This document shows, in pieces, positions 1-5,715 of a DNA stretch of 7,644 bases; position 1 is the stretch's first letter; every line of letters starts with the position of its first letter. The notes under the pieces are model-generated. The model ran no database searches, was not told the origin of the DNA, and saw only the letters and a list, made by a program, of their open reading frames with translations. Both the position numbers and the translations under genes were made by a program. The stretch covers positions 1 to 7,644 of the forward strand of contig JADDQT010000087.1 in NCBI GenBank assembly GCA_016781225.1. Direction: 5' to 3'. The stretch is from Actinomycetota bacterium. GTDB lineage: Bacteria; Actinomycetota; Acidimicrobiia; Acidimicrobiales; GCA-2861595.

Positions 1-271
1 TGGCGACCGGGACCGCGGTGCCTTCGATGCGCTCGAGCTCGGCGGCCATGCGCCGGGCCAGGGGCACCCCGCCCGTCTGAAGGCCGACGAGGGCCACGTC
101 CTCCAGCCCGTGGTTGCGCTCCACGGTCTCGTGGGCGATGCGGGTGAGCGCCCGGCGCACGTCGTCGGCGGACATCACCTGTGCCCGTGGCACGAATCCG
201 ACCGTCGGACGGCTGACGGGGGCTGTGACGCCGATCCGGGCCGCCGTCAGCAACCGTTCCCGCTCAGCCAA
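1..271 (-). CDS. pyrR: PyrR, bifunctional pyr operon regulator / uracil phosphoribosyltransferase (5' part only)
   Basis: This is the N-terminal part of PyrR; the gene runs off the left edge before the PRPP-binding loop. The recognisable stretch is MSADDVRRALTRIAHE followed by TVERNHGLEDVALVGLQTGG and then VPLARRMAAELERIEG. It matches the start of PyrR proteins (xxIxRALTRIAHEIxERN, then LVGIxTRGxxLAxR). Known PyrR proteins bind UMP/UTP and a hairpin in pyr mRNA to repress pyrimidine biosynthesis, and have weak uracil phosphoribosyltransferase activity. The TTG at 271 is chosen because GGAAAGGA (285-278) lies six bases before it. In-frame alternatives are GTG at 193 and ATG at 175, which lack a good ribosome binding site. 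Family alignment favours a start upstream of the ATG, since the family has about ten residues before the DDV position. The frame stays open further upstream, so the start is not settled. It lies about 100 bp downstream of nusB on the same strand. The identity is secure; the exact start is not. Confidence 0.88.
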   Translation of the reverse strand, partial: MAERERLLTAARIGVTAPVSRPTVGFVPRAQVMSADDVRRALTRIAHETVERNHGLEDVALVGLQTGGVPLARRMAAELERIEGTAVPVA

Positions 272-283
272 GTCCAGTCCTTT

Positions 284-314
284 CCGTTCGGGCCTCACAG
301 GGCCCAATTCACGG
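284..314 (-). promoter_or_regulatory. Candidate PyrR-binding loop (RNA hairpin) in the pyrR leader
   Basis: Read on the minus strand, GGGCC (305-301) pairs with GGCCC (294-290) around the hexaloop CTGTGA (300-295). Below it, TT (307-306) can pair with AA (288-287), and CCG (314-312) with CGG (286-284). That leaves a purine-rich 5' bulge TGAA (311-308) and one unpaired G (289). Published PyrR-binding loops have a terminal hexaloop of consensus CNGNGA above a short GC stem and an internal purine-rich bulge; CUGUGA fits exactly. The 3' arm overlaps the first bases of the Shine-Dalgarno GGAAAGGA (285-278). Bound PyrR would therefore block ribosome access, the translational repression known for mycobacterial PyrR. 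The structure is seen in the sequence; the function is inferred. Confidence 0.6.
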
Positions 315-324
315 TCGGGGTCAG

Positions 325-330
325 AGACTA
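325..330 (-). promoter_or_regulatory. Possible -10 box for pyrR
   Basis: TAGTCT on the minus strand matches the actinobacterial -10 pattern TANNNT. A start about seven bases downstream would begin the mRNA just before the candidate PyrR hairpin at 314-284. No good -35 is seen; the nearest is a weak TTTCGG about 16 bases upstream. Transcription could equally read through from nusB, since I see no convincing terminator in 331-374. Confidence 0.25.
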
Positions 331-374
331 CCAGCGGTCGGCGCCTCCGAAACGGACCGATCCCGTGGATGGAT

Positions 375-779
375 TCAGTCGGCCCGGACCTCGGACGCCA
401 CGCTCGACAGCACTCCGTTCACGAAGCGTCCGGAGTCGTCCGTGGAGTAGCGCTTGGCGAGCTCCACCGCCTCCGAGATCACCGCGCCCCTGGGCACCTC
501 CGGGCGCTCCATGAGCTCGTAGACCGCCAGGCGCAGGACGTTGCGGTCGATCACGGCCATGCGGTCCACGCTCCAGTCCACGGCATGGCGTGCGATGAGC
601 TCGTCGATGCGCGCCTGGCACCGGCTCACGCCCGCCACCAGGTCGGTGACGAACGGCGGCGGGTCGACGGGAAGCTCGGCCAGAAGGTCCGGCGGCGACA
701 CGTCCTTGGCCTCCGCCTCGTAGAGCAGCGACAGGGCTCGCTCCCGGCCCTCCCTCCGGGACGGGGCCCCCACGCTCAC
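375..779 (-). CDS. nusB: Transcription antitermination factor NusB
   Basis: NusB binds boxA RNA together with NusE (ribosomal protein S10) and promotes processive transcription of rRNA operons. The protein opens with SRREGRERALSLLYEAEAK, matching the family's first helix (RRxxRExALxxLYxxE). It ends with SEAVELAKRYSTDDSGRFVN and GVLSSVASEVR, matching the family's terminal NEAVELAKxY...FVNGVL signature. The GTG at 779 gives 134 residues, within the usual 130-150. GGGAG sits four bases before it, just past the efp stop with a 13-nt gap. An ATG at 851 is also in frame but would overlap efp by 59 bases and add a Ser/Pro/Arg-rich extension unlike the family, so I reject it. GTG at 773 is a second possible start. 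It is the last gene before the pyrR leader. Confidence 0.93.
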   Translation of the reverse strand: MSVGAPSRREGRERALSLLYEAEAKDVSPPDLLAELPVDPPPFVTDLVAGVSRCQARIDELIARHAVDWSVDRMAVIDRNVLRLAVYELMERPEVPRGAVISEAVELAKRYSTDDSGRFVNGVLSSVASEVRAD

Positions 780-792
780 GGGGCTCCCATGG

Positions 793-1359
793 TCAGCCCG
801 TCGTCCTGGTGAGGTACTCGCCCGTGCGGGTGTCGACCTTGACCCGGTCACCCTGGTTCACGAAGAGCGGGACCTGGAGGACGAAGCCGGTCTCCAGGGT
901 GGCCGGCTTGCGGGCGCCCGACACCCGATCGCCCTGCATTCCGGGCTCGGTGGCGGTGACGGCCAGCTCCACCGCCGCCGGAAGGTCTACGCCGACGATC
1001 TCCGCGCCGTACATCTGGAGCACCACCGGGTCGCCTTCCTTCACGAACCTGGCCGACGCACCCAGGGTCTGGGCCTCGACGTGGAGCTGGTCGTACGAAG
1101 TGTTGTCCATGAACACGTACTGATCACCGTCGCGGTAGAGGTACTGCATCTCCCGCTTGTCGATCATGGCCCGCTCGAGCTTCTCGTCGGCCCGGTACGT
1201 GCGGTCGATGACCGCCCCGGTCCGCACGTTCTTGAGCTTGGTACGCACGAACGCGCCGCCCTTGCCCGGCTTCACGTGCTGGAACTCGACCACGGAGAAC
1301 AGGCCCTCGGGCAGATCGAGGCTCATTCCGTTCTTCAGGTCGTTGGTGGACACACTCAT
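793..1359 (-). CDS. efp: Translation elongation factor P (EF-P)
   Basis: EF-P binds between the ribosomal P and E sites and relieves stalling at consecutive prolines. The 188-residue length is standard, with the three OB/KOW-like domains in order. Domain I is about 1-65 (STNDLKNGMSLDL, then FQHVKPGKGGAFVRTKLKN). The middle OB domain is about 66-128 (MQYLYRDGDQYVFMDNTSYD). The C-terminal domain is about 130-188, with GDRVSGARKPATLETG and VPLFVNQGDRVKVDTRTGEY. The tip lysine of the domain I loop is K33 in PGKGG. The start ATG overlaps the upstream peptidase stop as ATGA, and GAAGG lies about ten bases before it. Actinobacterial EF-P often has a PGKGP loop with an unmodified lysine; here the second proline is glycine. 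No lysine-modifying enzyme gene is visible in the window. Confidence 0.97.
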   Translation of the reverse strand: MSVSTNDLKNGMSLDLPEGLFSVVEFQHVKPGKGGAFVRTKLKNVRTGAVIDRTYRADEKLERAMIDKREMQYLYRDGDQYVFMDNTSYDQLHVEAQTLGASARFVKEGDPVVLQMYGAEIVGVDLPAAVELAVTATEPGMQGDRVSGARKPATLETGFVLQVPLFVNQGDRVKVDTRTGEYLTRTTG

Positions 1360-2495
1360 CGCACGCTGCCTTCGCTGGGTGAAAGGTCCTTCGGTGACAG
1401 GGTCAGTGGCCGGCAGCCGTCGTCGGTGACGACCACGGTGTCCTCCACGCGGACACCACCCTGGCTGGGTATGTACACGCCCGGCTCAACCGTCACCACG
1501 TGGCCGGCGGCCAAGGTATCACCCGAGGTTGCCGCCACCGCCGGAGCCTCGTGGATGTCGAGGCCGACTCCGTGACCGGTGCCATGCACGAAGGCCACCC
1601 CCCACCCGGCGTCGTCGATGACCTCTCGGCAGGCGGCGTCCACTTCGGCGGCGGTACGTCCGGCGGCGACGGCGGCGACCCCGGCGCGCTGGGCGTCGGT
1701 GACCACCTCGAACATCCGGGCCAGCGTCTGCGTCGCCGGCGGGCCCACACAAAGGGTCCGGGTCATGTCCGACCGGTAGCCGTCGACCGTCGCCCCGAAG
1801 TCGATCACCACCATCTCCCCCCTCCCGATGGGCCGGGCCGATGGGAGGGCGTGGGGCTTGGCCCCGTTGGGGCCCGACGCCACGATGGTGGGAAAAGCGC
1901 TGCCGGATGCCCCGAGGCGGCGCATCTCGACGTCGAGGGCCAGTGCCACCTCCTGCTCGGTGGCGCCTTCTGCGAGGCGCGCCTTGACGGCCTCCAGAGC
2001 CCGATCGGCGATGGAGGCGGCCTGGGCGATGCGGGCCAGCTCACCGGCGTCCTTCACCTGGCGCAGCTGCTCCACCACGCCGGCCGTGGCCACCAGCTCG
2101 GCGGAGCGGAACCACTCCTCGCCGGCGAAGTCGCGCTGTTGCGCCCACGTGACATGAGCGGCCTCGAGGCCCAGGCGGCCGACGTGGGCGACAGCCTCCA
2201 CCAGGGCCTCACGCTGGCGTCCCGCACCGCCGATCTCGACGCGCGCGTCAACCCCGGCGGCGGCCAGCTGCTCGCCCGCCTGCTGCCGGTAGCGCCCGTC
2301 GGTGGTGAGCACCATCTCGTCGGGGAGGACGAGCAGCAGACCCGCCGAGCCGGTGAAACCGGTCAGGTAGGCCACGTTGGTGAGATTGGTCACGAGGAGG
2401 GCGTCACAGCCTGCCTGCTCCACGCGCGGGCGCAGCCGCTCCACCCGACCGGCCACGTCCATGGCCACCAGCGTGGTCGAGGGGGGCGCGCTCAA
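1356..2495 (-). CDS. pepQ: M24 family Xaa-Pro peptidase (PepQ/PepP-like)
   Basis: This is a cytoplasmic dinuclear-metal aminopeptidase or prolidase of the pita-bread (creatinase/methionine aminopeptidase) fold, expected to release residues N-terminal to proline. The N-terminal creatinase-like domain is about 12-140 (CDALLVTNLTNVAYLTGFTG). The catalytic domain is about 150-365. All five metal ligands are visible: D232 (VIDFGA), D243 (YRSDMTRT), H308 (GTGHGVGLDIHE), E337 (VEPGVYIP) and E351 (GGVRVEDTVVV). The start is undecided. TTG at 2495 overlaps the aroQ stop as TTGA, consistent with coupling. ATG at 2462 would give 368 residues beginning MDVAGRVERL, closer to typical family N-termini. Neither has a strong Shine-Dalgarno. 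It precedes efp with a 4-nt overlap, an arrangement common in Actinomycetota and Firmicutes. Aminopeptidase versus dipeptidase specificity cannot be told from the sequence. Confidence 0.92.
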   Translation of the reverse strand: MSAPPSTTLVAMDVAGRVERLRPRVEQAGCDALLVTNLTNVAYLTGFTGSAGLLLVLPDEMVLTTDGRYRQQAGEQLAAAGVDARVEIGGAGRQREALVEAVAHVGRLGLEAAHVTWAQQRDFAGEEWFRSAELVATAGVVEQLRQVKDAGELARIAQAASIADRALEAVKARLAEGATEQEVALALDVEMRRLGASGSAFPTIVASGPNGAKPHALPSARPIGRGEMVVIDFGATVDGYRSDMTRTLCVGPPATQTLARMFEVVTDAQRAGVAAVAAGRTAAEVDAACREVIDDAGWGVAFVHGTGHGVGLDIHEAPAVAATSGDTLAAGHVVTVEPGVYIPSQGGVRVEDTVVVTDDGCRPLTLSPKDLSPSEGSVR

Positions 2496-2947
2496 TGGGC
2501 CGTCGACCGTTCATCGAGCAGCCTGGCCACGGCCTCCACGGCCAGCTCGTAGCCGAGCCCGCCGAGCCCGCTGATGGTGCCGTCGGCCACGGGCGCCAAC
2601 ACCGACGTGTGGCGCCACGGCTCGCGGGCGGAGGGGTTGGACAGATGCACCTCGATCACCACCCCGTCGAAGGCGGCCAGGGCGTCGTGGAGCGACCAGC
2701 CGTAGTGGGTGAGGGCGGCGGCGTTGACGACGATGGCGGCGCAGCGGCCACGAGCCGAGTGAACGGTCTCCACCAGAGCCCCTTCGTGGTTGGACTGGAA
2801 GTGCTCGAGGTCCAGACCACGCGCCTCGGCCGCGGCCCGGGCCCTGGCCACATGGTCGTCGAGCGTGTCTGTGCCGTACACGAGAGGCTGGCGCTCGCCC
2901 AAGAGGTTGAGGTTGGGACCGGACAGCAGCAGCAGGGCGGGGCTCAC
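2492..2947 (-). CDS. aroQ: 3-dehydroquinate dehydratase, type II
   Basis: This enzyme dehydrates 3-dehydroquinate to 3-dehydroshikimate (third shikimate-pathway step) as a dodecamer of small flavodoxin-like subunits. The 151-residue length is typical of type II. Motifs in order are GPNLNLLGERQPLVYG (10-25), QSNHEG (51-56), NAAALTHYGWSLHDAL (75-90), EVHLSNPSAREPWRHTS (99-115) and GLGGLGYELA. Residues R19, Y24 (catalytic base), N75, H81, E99, H101 and R108 fall at the numbers I recall for the M. tuberculosis enzyme, so the active site looks complete. The segment after H81 is YGWSLHDAL rather than the common TSVALRDA, a local variation. The GTG start lies 4 nt after the aroB stop; AAGGAG (2966-2961) is 13 nt upstream, a long spacing. 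Confidence 0.96.
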   Translation of the reverse strand: MSPALLLLSGPNLNLLGERQPLVYGTDTLDDHVARARAAAEARGLDLEHFQSNHEGALVETVHSARGRCAAIVVNAAALTHYGWSLHDALAAFDGVVIEVHLSNPSAREPWRHTSVLAPVADGTISGLGGLGYELAVEAVARLLDERSTAH

Positions 2948-2951
2948 TGGA

Positions 2952-3953
2952 TCAGAACATCTCCTTCAGCGTGGCCTCCACGTCCGCCCGCGCCACGTCG
3001 GGGACCGGTTCCACACCGCGCGGTCCGTCGAGCACGAAGGTGATGCCTCGGGTTGCCTTCTTGTCCCGGGCCATGAGGGTGACCAGCTCACCGGGATCGA
3101 TCTGCGGAGGCACGGCCTCGGGAAGGCCGTAGCTTCGCACCACCTCCAAGTGGTCGTGCACCCTCGCCTCGTCGATCCTCCCCAGGCGGTGGGCCAGGCG
3201 CGCCGCGAAGACCAACCCCACGGCCACCGCTTCCCCGTGCCGCAGCCCATAGCCACCGGCGGTCTCCAGGGCGTGGGCGAGGGTGTGCCCGTAGTTGAGC
3301 ACCGCCCGGCGCCCGGACTCTCGCTCGTCGCAAGCCACCACCTCGGCCTTGATGGCCACGCTGCGGGCCACGCGCTCGTCCAGCGCCAGTTGGCCCAGAT
3401 CCTCACCACCGAGGAAGTGGTACTTGGCCATCTCACCGCAGCCGCTGCGGTACTCCTCGGGGGGCAGCGTCTCCAGGGTCTCTGTGTCGCACAGCACCGC
3501 CGCCGGCTGCCAGAACGCACCGACCAGGTTCTTGCCCTCGGGCAGGTTGACACCGGTCTTGCCTCCTATGGCGGCGTCCACCTGGGCCAGCAGCGTGGTG
3601 GCCACGTGGACCACGGCGACGCCCCGGTGGTACACCGCAGCGGCCAAACCGGCGGCGTCGGTGACGACGCCGCCTCCGACGGCAACCACCACGTCGGCTC
3701 GGGTCAGGCCGAAGCGGGTGAAGGCCCGGCAGAGCTCCTCCACCGTGCTGAGGCGCTTGGCCCCTTCGTCAGGACCGATGACCAAGCGCTGGTGCGGAAG
3801 ACCGGGATCGACCACCACTGGCACGGCCTCTTGAGTGACCACGGCCGCCCTTCTGGCTCCTTCGGGCAGGACGTCGGCGAGGGCGTTGCGAGCACCGGGG
3901 CCGACCATCACCGGGTATGAGCGAGCCCCCAGCTCCACGGGGACGGTGATCAC
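2952..3953 (-). CDS. aroB: 3-dehydroquinate synthase
   Basis: AroB converts DAHP to 3-dehydroquinate using NAD and a catalytic divalent metal (second shikimate step). The 333-residue protein has the nucleotide-binding stretch DVVVAVGGGVVTDAAGLAAA (about 87-106). The motif TTLLAQVDAAIGGKTGVN (119-136) is followed by GKNLVGAFWQP (140-150). The expected metal ligands are E174 (GCGEMAKYHF), H223 (LNYGHTLAHALE) and H239 (LRHGEAVAVGL). GTG at 3953 overlaps the aroK stop as GTGA, with GGGAG four bases before it. The frame is open further upstream to about 4175, but that stretch lies inside aroK and is not AroB-like. The usual PTTLLA motif here reads ATTLLA (A118); otherwise the protein looks intact. 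Confidence 0.96.
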   Translation of the reverse strand: MITVPVELGARSYPVMVGPGARNALADVLPEGARRAAVVTQEAVPVVVDPGLPHQRLVIGPDEGAKRLSTVEELCRAFTRFGLTRADVVVAVGGGVVTDAAGLAAAVYHRGVAVVHVATTLLAQVDAAIGGKTGVNLPEGKNLVGAFWQPAAVLCDTETLETLPPEEYRSGCGEMAKYHFLGGEDLGQLALDERVARSVAIKAEVVACDERESGRRAVLNYGHTLAHALETAGGYGLRHGEAVAVGLVFAARLAHRLGRIDEARVHDHLEVVRSYGLPEAVPPQIDPGELVTLMARDKKATRGITFVLDGPRGVEPVPDVARADVEATLKEMF

Positions 3954-4480
3954 GCTGCTCCCAGGTGGTCGATGACCTCTCGGACCACTTCCTCCGGCGT
4001 GCGCCGCTCCACGTCGATGACCAGGTCGGCCAGCTCCTCGTAGAGCGGAGCCCGGTCCCGATACAGCCGAGTGAGCGCCTCCTGAGGGTCCTGGCCCAGC
4101 AGGGGGCGGTGAGCGGTGCGGGGCCCCTGGCCCATCACCCGACGGGCGAGGACCTCGGGGTCGGCCTTGAGCCACACCACCAGGCCGGCGCGGCCGAGCT
4201 GCTCTCGGTTGTGCGGGTCGAGCACTGCGCCACCTGCGACCGAGACGACCATCGGGGTGTCGCCGGCCAGGGCCTCGTCCAGGGCGAGCTTCTCCTCCTC
4301 GCGGAACGCGGCCTCGCCCCTTGTCTCGAAGATCTCTCGCACAGTGTGGCCGGTGCGGCTCTCGACCTGGTGGTCGCTGTCCATGTAGCCGTAGCCAAGG
4401 CGGGCGGCCAGGGCCCGGCCCACCGTGGTCTTGCCCGCGCCCATCATGCCGACCAGGAGGATGCGCTCACCCTTGGTCAC
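3950..4480 (-). CDS. aroK: Shikimate kinase
   Basis: AroK is an NMP-kinase-fold enzyme that phosphorylates shikimate at O3 using ATP. The 176-residue protein shows the Walker A loop GMMGAGKT (11-18) and shikimate-binding D36 in MDSD. It also has R60 in AAFREEE, the glycine loop VAGGAV (81-86), the LID region with HRPLL, and the adenine/phosphate-side arginine in RDRAPLYEE. The glycine loop is normally GGG; here the first position is alanine (A82), while the two glycines equivalent to those nearest shikimate remain. The GTG at 4480 lies inside the end of aroC (14-nt overlap), and the protein then begins TKGERILLVGMMG as in the family. No clear Shine-Dalgarno is visible, so translation probably depends on coupling to aroC. 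An in-frame ATG at 4576 is deep inside aroC and is rejected. Confidence 0.94.
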   Translation of the reverse strand: MTKGERILLVGMMGAGKTTVGRALAARLGYGYMDSDHQVESRTGHTVREIFETRGEAAFREEEKLALDEALAGDTPMVVSVAGGAVLDPHNREQLGRAGLVVWLKADPEVLARRVMGQGPRTAHRPLLGQDPQEALTRLYRDRAPLYEELADLVIDVERRTPEEVVREVIDHLGAA

Positions 4481-5630
4481 GGAGGCTCTGTAGGTAGGCC
4501 CGGTGGTTGCGCACCGTCTCGGGAAGCGAGTCCCCACCGAACTTGCGCAGCGACTCGCCAGCCAGCACCAGGGCAACCATGGTCTCGGCCACCACCCCCA
4601 TGGCCGGCACCGCCGTGACGTCGGTCCGTTCCTTGAACGAGACCGTCTCCTCCTTGGTGTGCACGTCCACCGTCTTGAGCACGGGCCGGTTCAGGGTCGA
4701 CAGCGGCTTCATGGCCGCCCTGGCGCTGAGCAGGCCACCGGTGGAGATGCCACCCTCGATGCCCCCGGCCATGTCGGACTCCCGGCGGTACTCCCCTACC
4801 TCGCCGTCCCAGGTGATGGGGTCGTGGGCGCGCGACCCCCGGCGACCGGCGACATCGAAGCCTTCGCCGATCTCCACCGCCTTGACGGCATGGATGCTCA
4901 TGAGGGCATGGGCCAGCAGGCCGTCCAGCTTGCGGTCCCAGTGCACGTGGCTGCCGAGTCCCACCGGCACGCCGTACGCGAGGACCTCGGCTACGCCACC
5001 CAACGAGTCCCCGTCCTTGGCCGCGGCCTTGATCTCGGCCACCATGGCCTCTTCGGTCGCCGGGTCGAAGCAGCGGACGGGTGAGCTGTCGACCTTGTCG
5101 AGGTCGGCGGGGCCGGGCCGCTCGGTGGACTTCGACACGACCGGCCCCAACTGCACCACATGGGACACGACCTCGACGCCCAGGTGGGCAAGCAGGGCCT
5201 TGGCGCAGGTGCCCGCCGCGACACGCGCCGCTGTCTCCCGAGCCGACGCCCGCTCCAGCACGTCGCGAGCGTCGGAGAGGCCGTACTTCTGCATGCCGGC
5301 CAGGTCGGCGTGGCCGGGACGGGGCTGGGTGAGCGGGCGCTCGGTATGCCCCGGCGCCGGTGACATCTCCTGCTCCCACTTGGGCCACTCGGTGTTGGCG
5401 ATGTCGATGGCGACGGGCCCGCCCTTGGTGTAACCGTGACGAACCCCTCCGACCAGCGTGACGTCGTCCTGCTCGAAGCGCATGCGAGGACCGCGGCCGT
5501 AGCCGAGCCGGCGGCGGGAGAGCTCGGCCTGGACCTGCTCCACGGTGAGGGGCAGCCCGGCGGGCAGGCCTTCGAGGATCACCCGCAGCGCCCGTCCGTG
5601 AGACTCGCCGGCGGTCAGGTAGCGCAGCAC
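4467..5630 (-). CDS. aroC: Chorismate synthase
   Basis: AroC makes chorismate from EPSP by anti-1,4-elimination and needs reduced FMN as a tetramer. The protein of 387 residues starts LRYLTAGESHGRAL (catalytic H11). It continues with RRRLGYGRGPRM, GGPVAIDIANTEWPKW, LTQPRPGHADLAGMQKYG, ERASARETAARVAAG, SRAHDP, GGISTGGLLSARAAMKPLST and KFGGDSLPETVRNHRAYL. These are the family signatures in the usual order. GTG at 5630 is chosen because it gives the standard actinobacterial N-terminus (M-L-R-x-x-T-A-G-E-S-H-G). An ATG at 5681 lies in the loop side of a strong hairpin and would add a Ser/Arg-rich extension. No Shine-Dalgarno precedes 5630, but a -10-like box ends seven bases upstream, suggesting a leaderless mRNA. 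First gene of the aro run. Confidence 0.96.
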   Translation of the reverse strand: MLRYLTAGESHGRALRVILEGLPAGLPLTVEQVQAELSRRRLGYGRGPRMRFEQDDVTLVGGVRHGYTKGGPVAIDIANTEWPKWEQEMSPAPGHTERPLTQPRPGHADLAGMQKYGLSDARDVLERASARETAARVAAGTCAKALLAHLGVEVVSHVVQLGPVVSKSTERPGPADLDKVDSSPVRCFDPATEEAMVAEIKAAAKDGDSLGGVAEVLAYGVPVGLGSHVHWDRKLDGLLAHALMSIHAVKAVEIGEGFDVAGRRGSRAHDPITWDGEVGEYRRESDMAGGIEGGISTGGLLSARAAMKPLSTLNRPVLKTVDVHTKEETVSFKERTDVTAVPAMGVVAETMVALVLAGESLRKFGGDSLPETVRNHRAYLQSLRDQG

Positions 5631-5643
5631 CAGGGCCAATCTA
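5630..5643 (-). promoter_or_regulatory. Candidate promoter -10 of a leaderless aroC transcript
   Basis: On the minus strand TAGATT (5643-5638) fits the TANNNT -10 pattern. It is followed by the seven bases GGCCCTG and then the aroC GTG at 5630. This spacing is what leaderless actinobacterial genes show, with transcription starting at or next to the first base of the start codon. The absence of a Shine-Dalgarno fits. No convincing -35 is visible around 5661-5666. It lies just downstream of the hairpin that closes the preceding gene. Confidence 0.45.
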
Positions 5644-5669
5644 CGGCGTGGCCGCAGGCTCGACGCGAC

Positions 5670-5699
5670 AGCGCCCCGCACCCTGTCGTGCGGGGCGCT
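5670..5699 (-). terminator. Strong GC hairpin between the membrane-protein gene and aroC
   Basis: AGCGCCCCGCAC (5670-5681) and GTGCGGGGCGCT (5688-5699) form a perfect 12-bp stem with a 6-nt loop. It begins 16 nt past the stop of the minus-strand gene ending at 5716. No T-run follows on either strand, so it would be an actinobacterial-type U-less terminator. It shares the core CGCCCCGC/GCGGGGCG with the hairpin at 7180-7210. Confidence 0.7.
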
Positions 5700-5715
5700 G
5701 CTTGGCTACGTCGGT

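Noticed and set aside
335..359. Imperfect hairpin (CGGTC/GACCG) downstream of nusB as a terminator
   Set aside because: Only five base pairs around a 15-nt loop and no T-run; not enough to claim termination between nusB and pyrR.
1500..2552. 350-residue plus-strand frame opposite the peptidase gene
   Set aside because: It is the complement of a gene with all five metal ligands; its Gly/His/Arg-rich text matches no family and reflects GC-rich codon bias.
2790..3920. 376-residue plus-strand frame opposite aroB and aroQ
   Set aside because: It spans two well-supported minus-strand genes and has no recognisable motifs or ribosome binding site.
3954..4175. N-terminal extension of aroB from 4175
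   Set aside because: It is the out-of-frame shadow of aroK; AroB similarity begins at GTG 3953.
4481..4576. N-terminal extension of aroK from ATG 4576
   Set aside because: It lies inside aroC, has Cys/Trp/Arg-rich shadow composition, and the kinase fold begins normally at GTG 4480.
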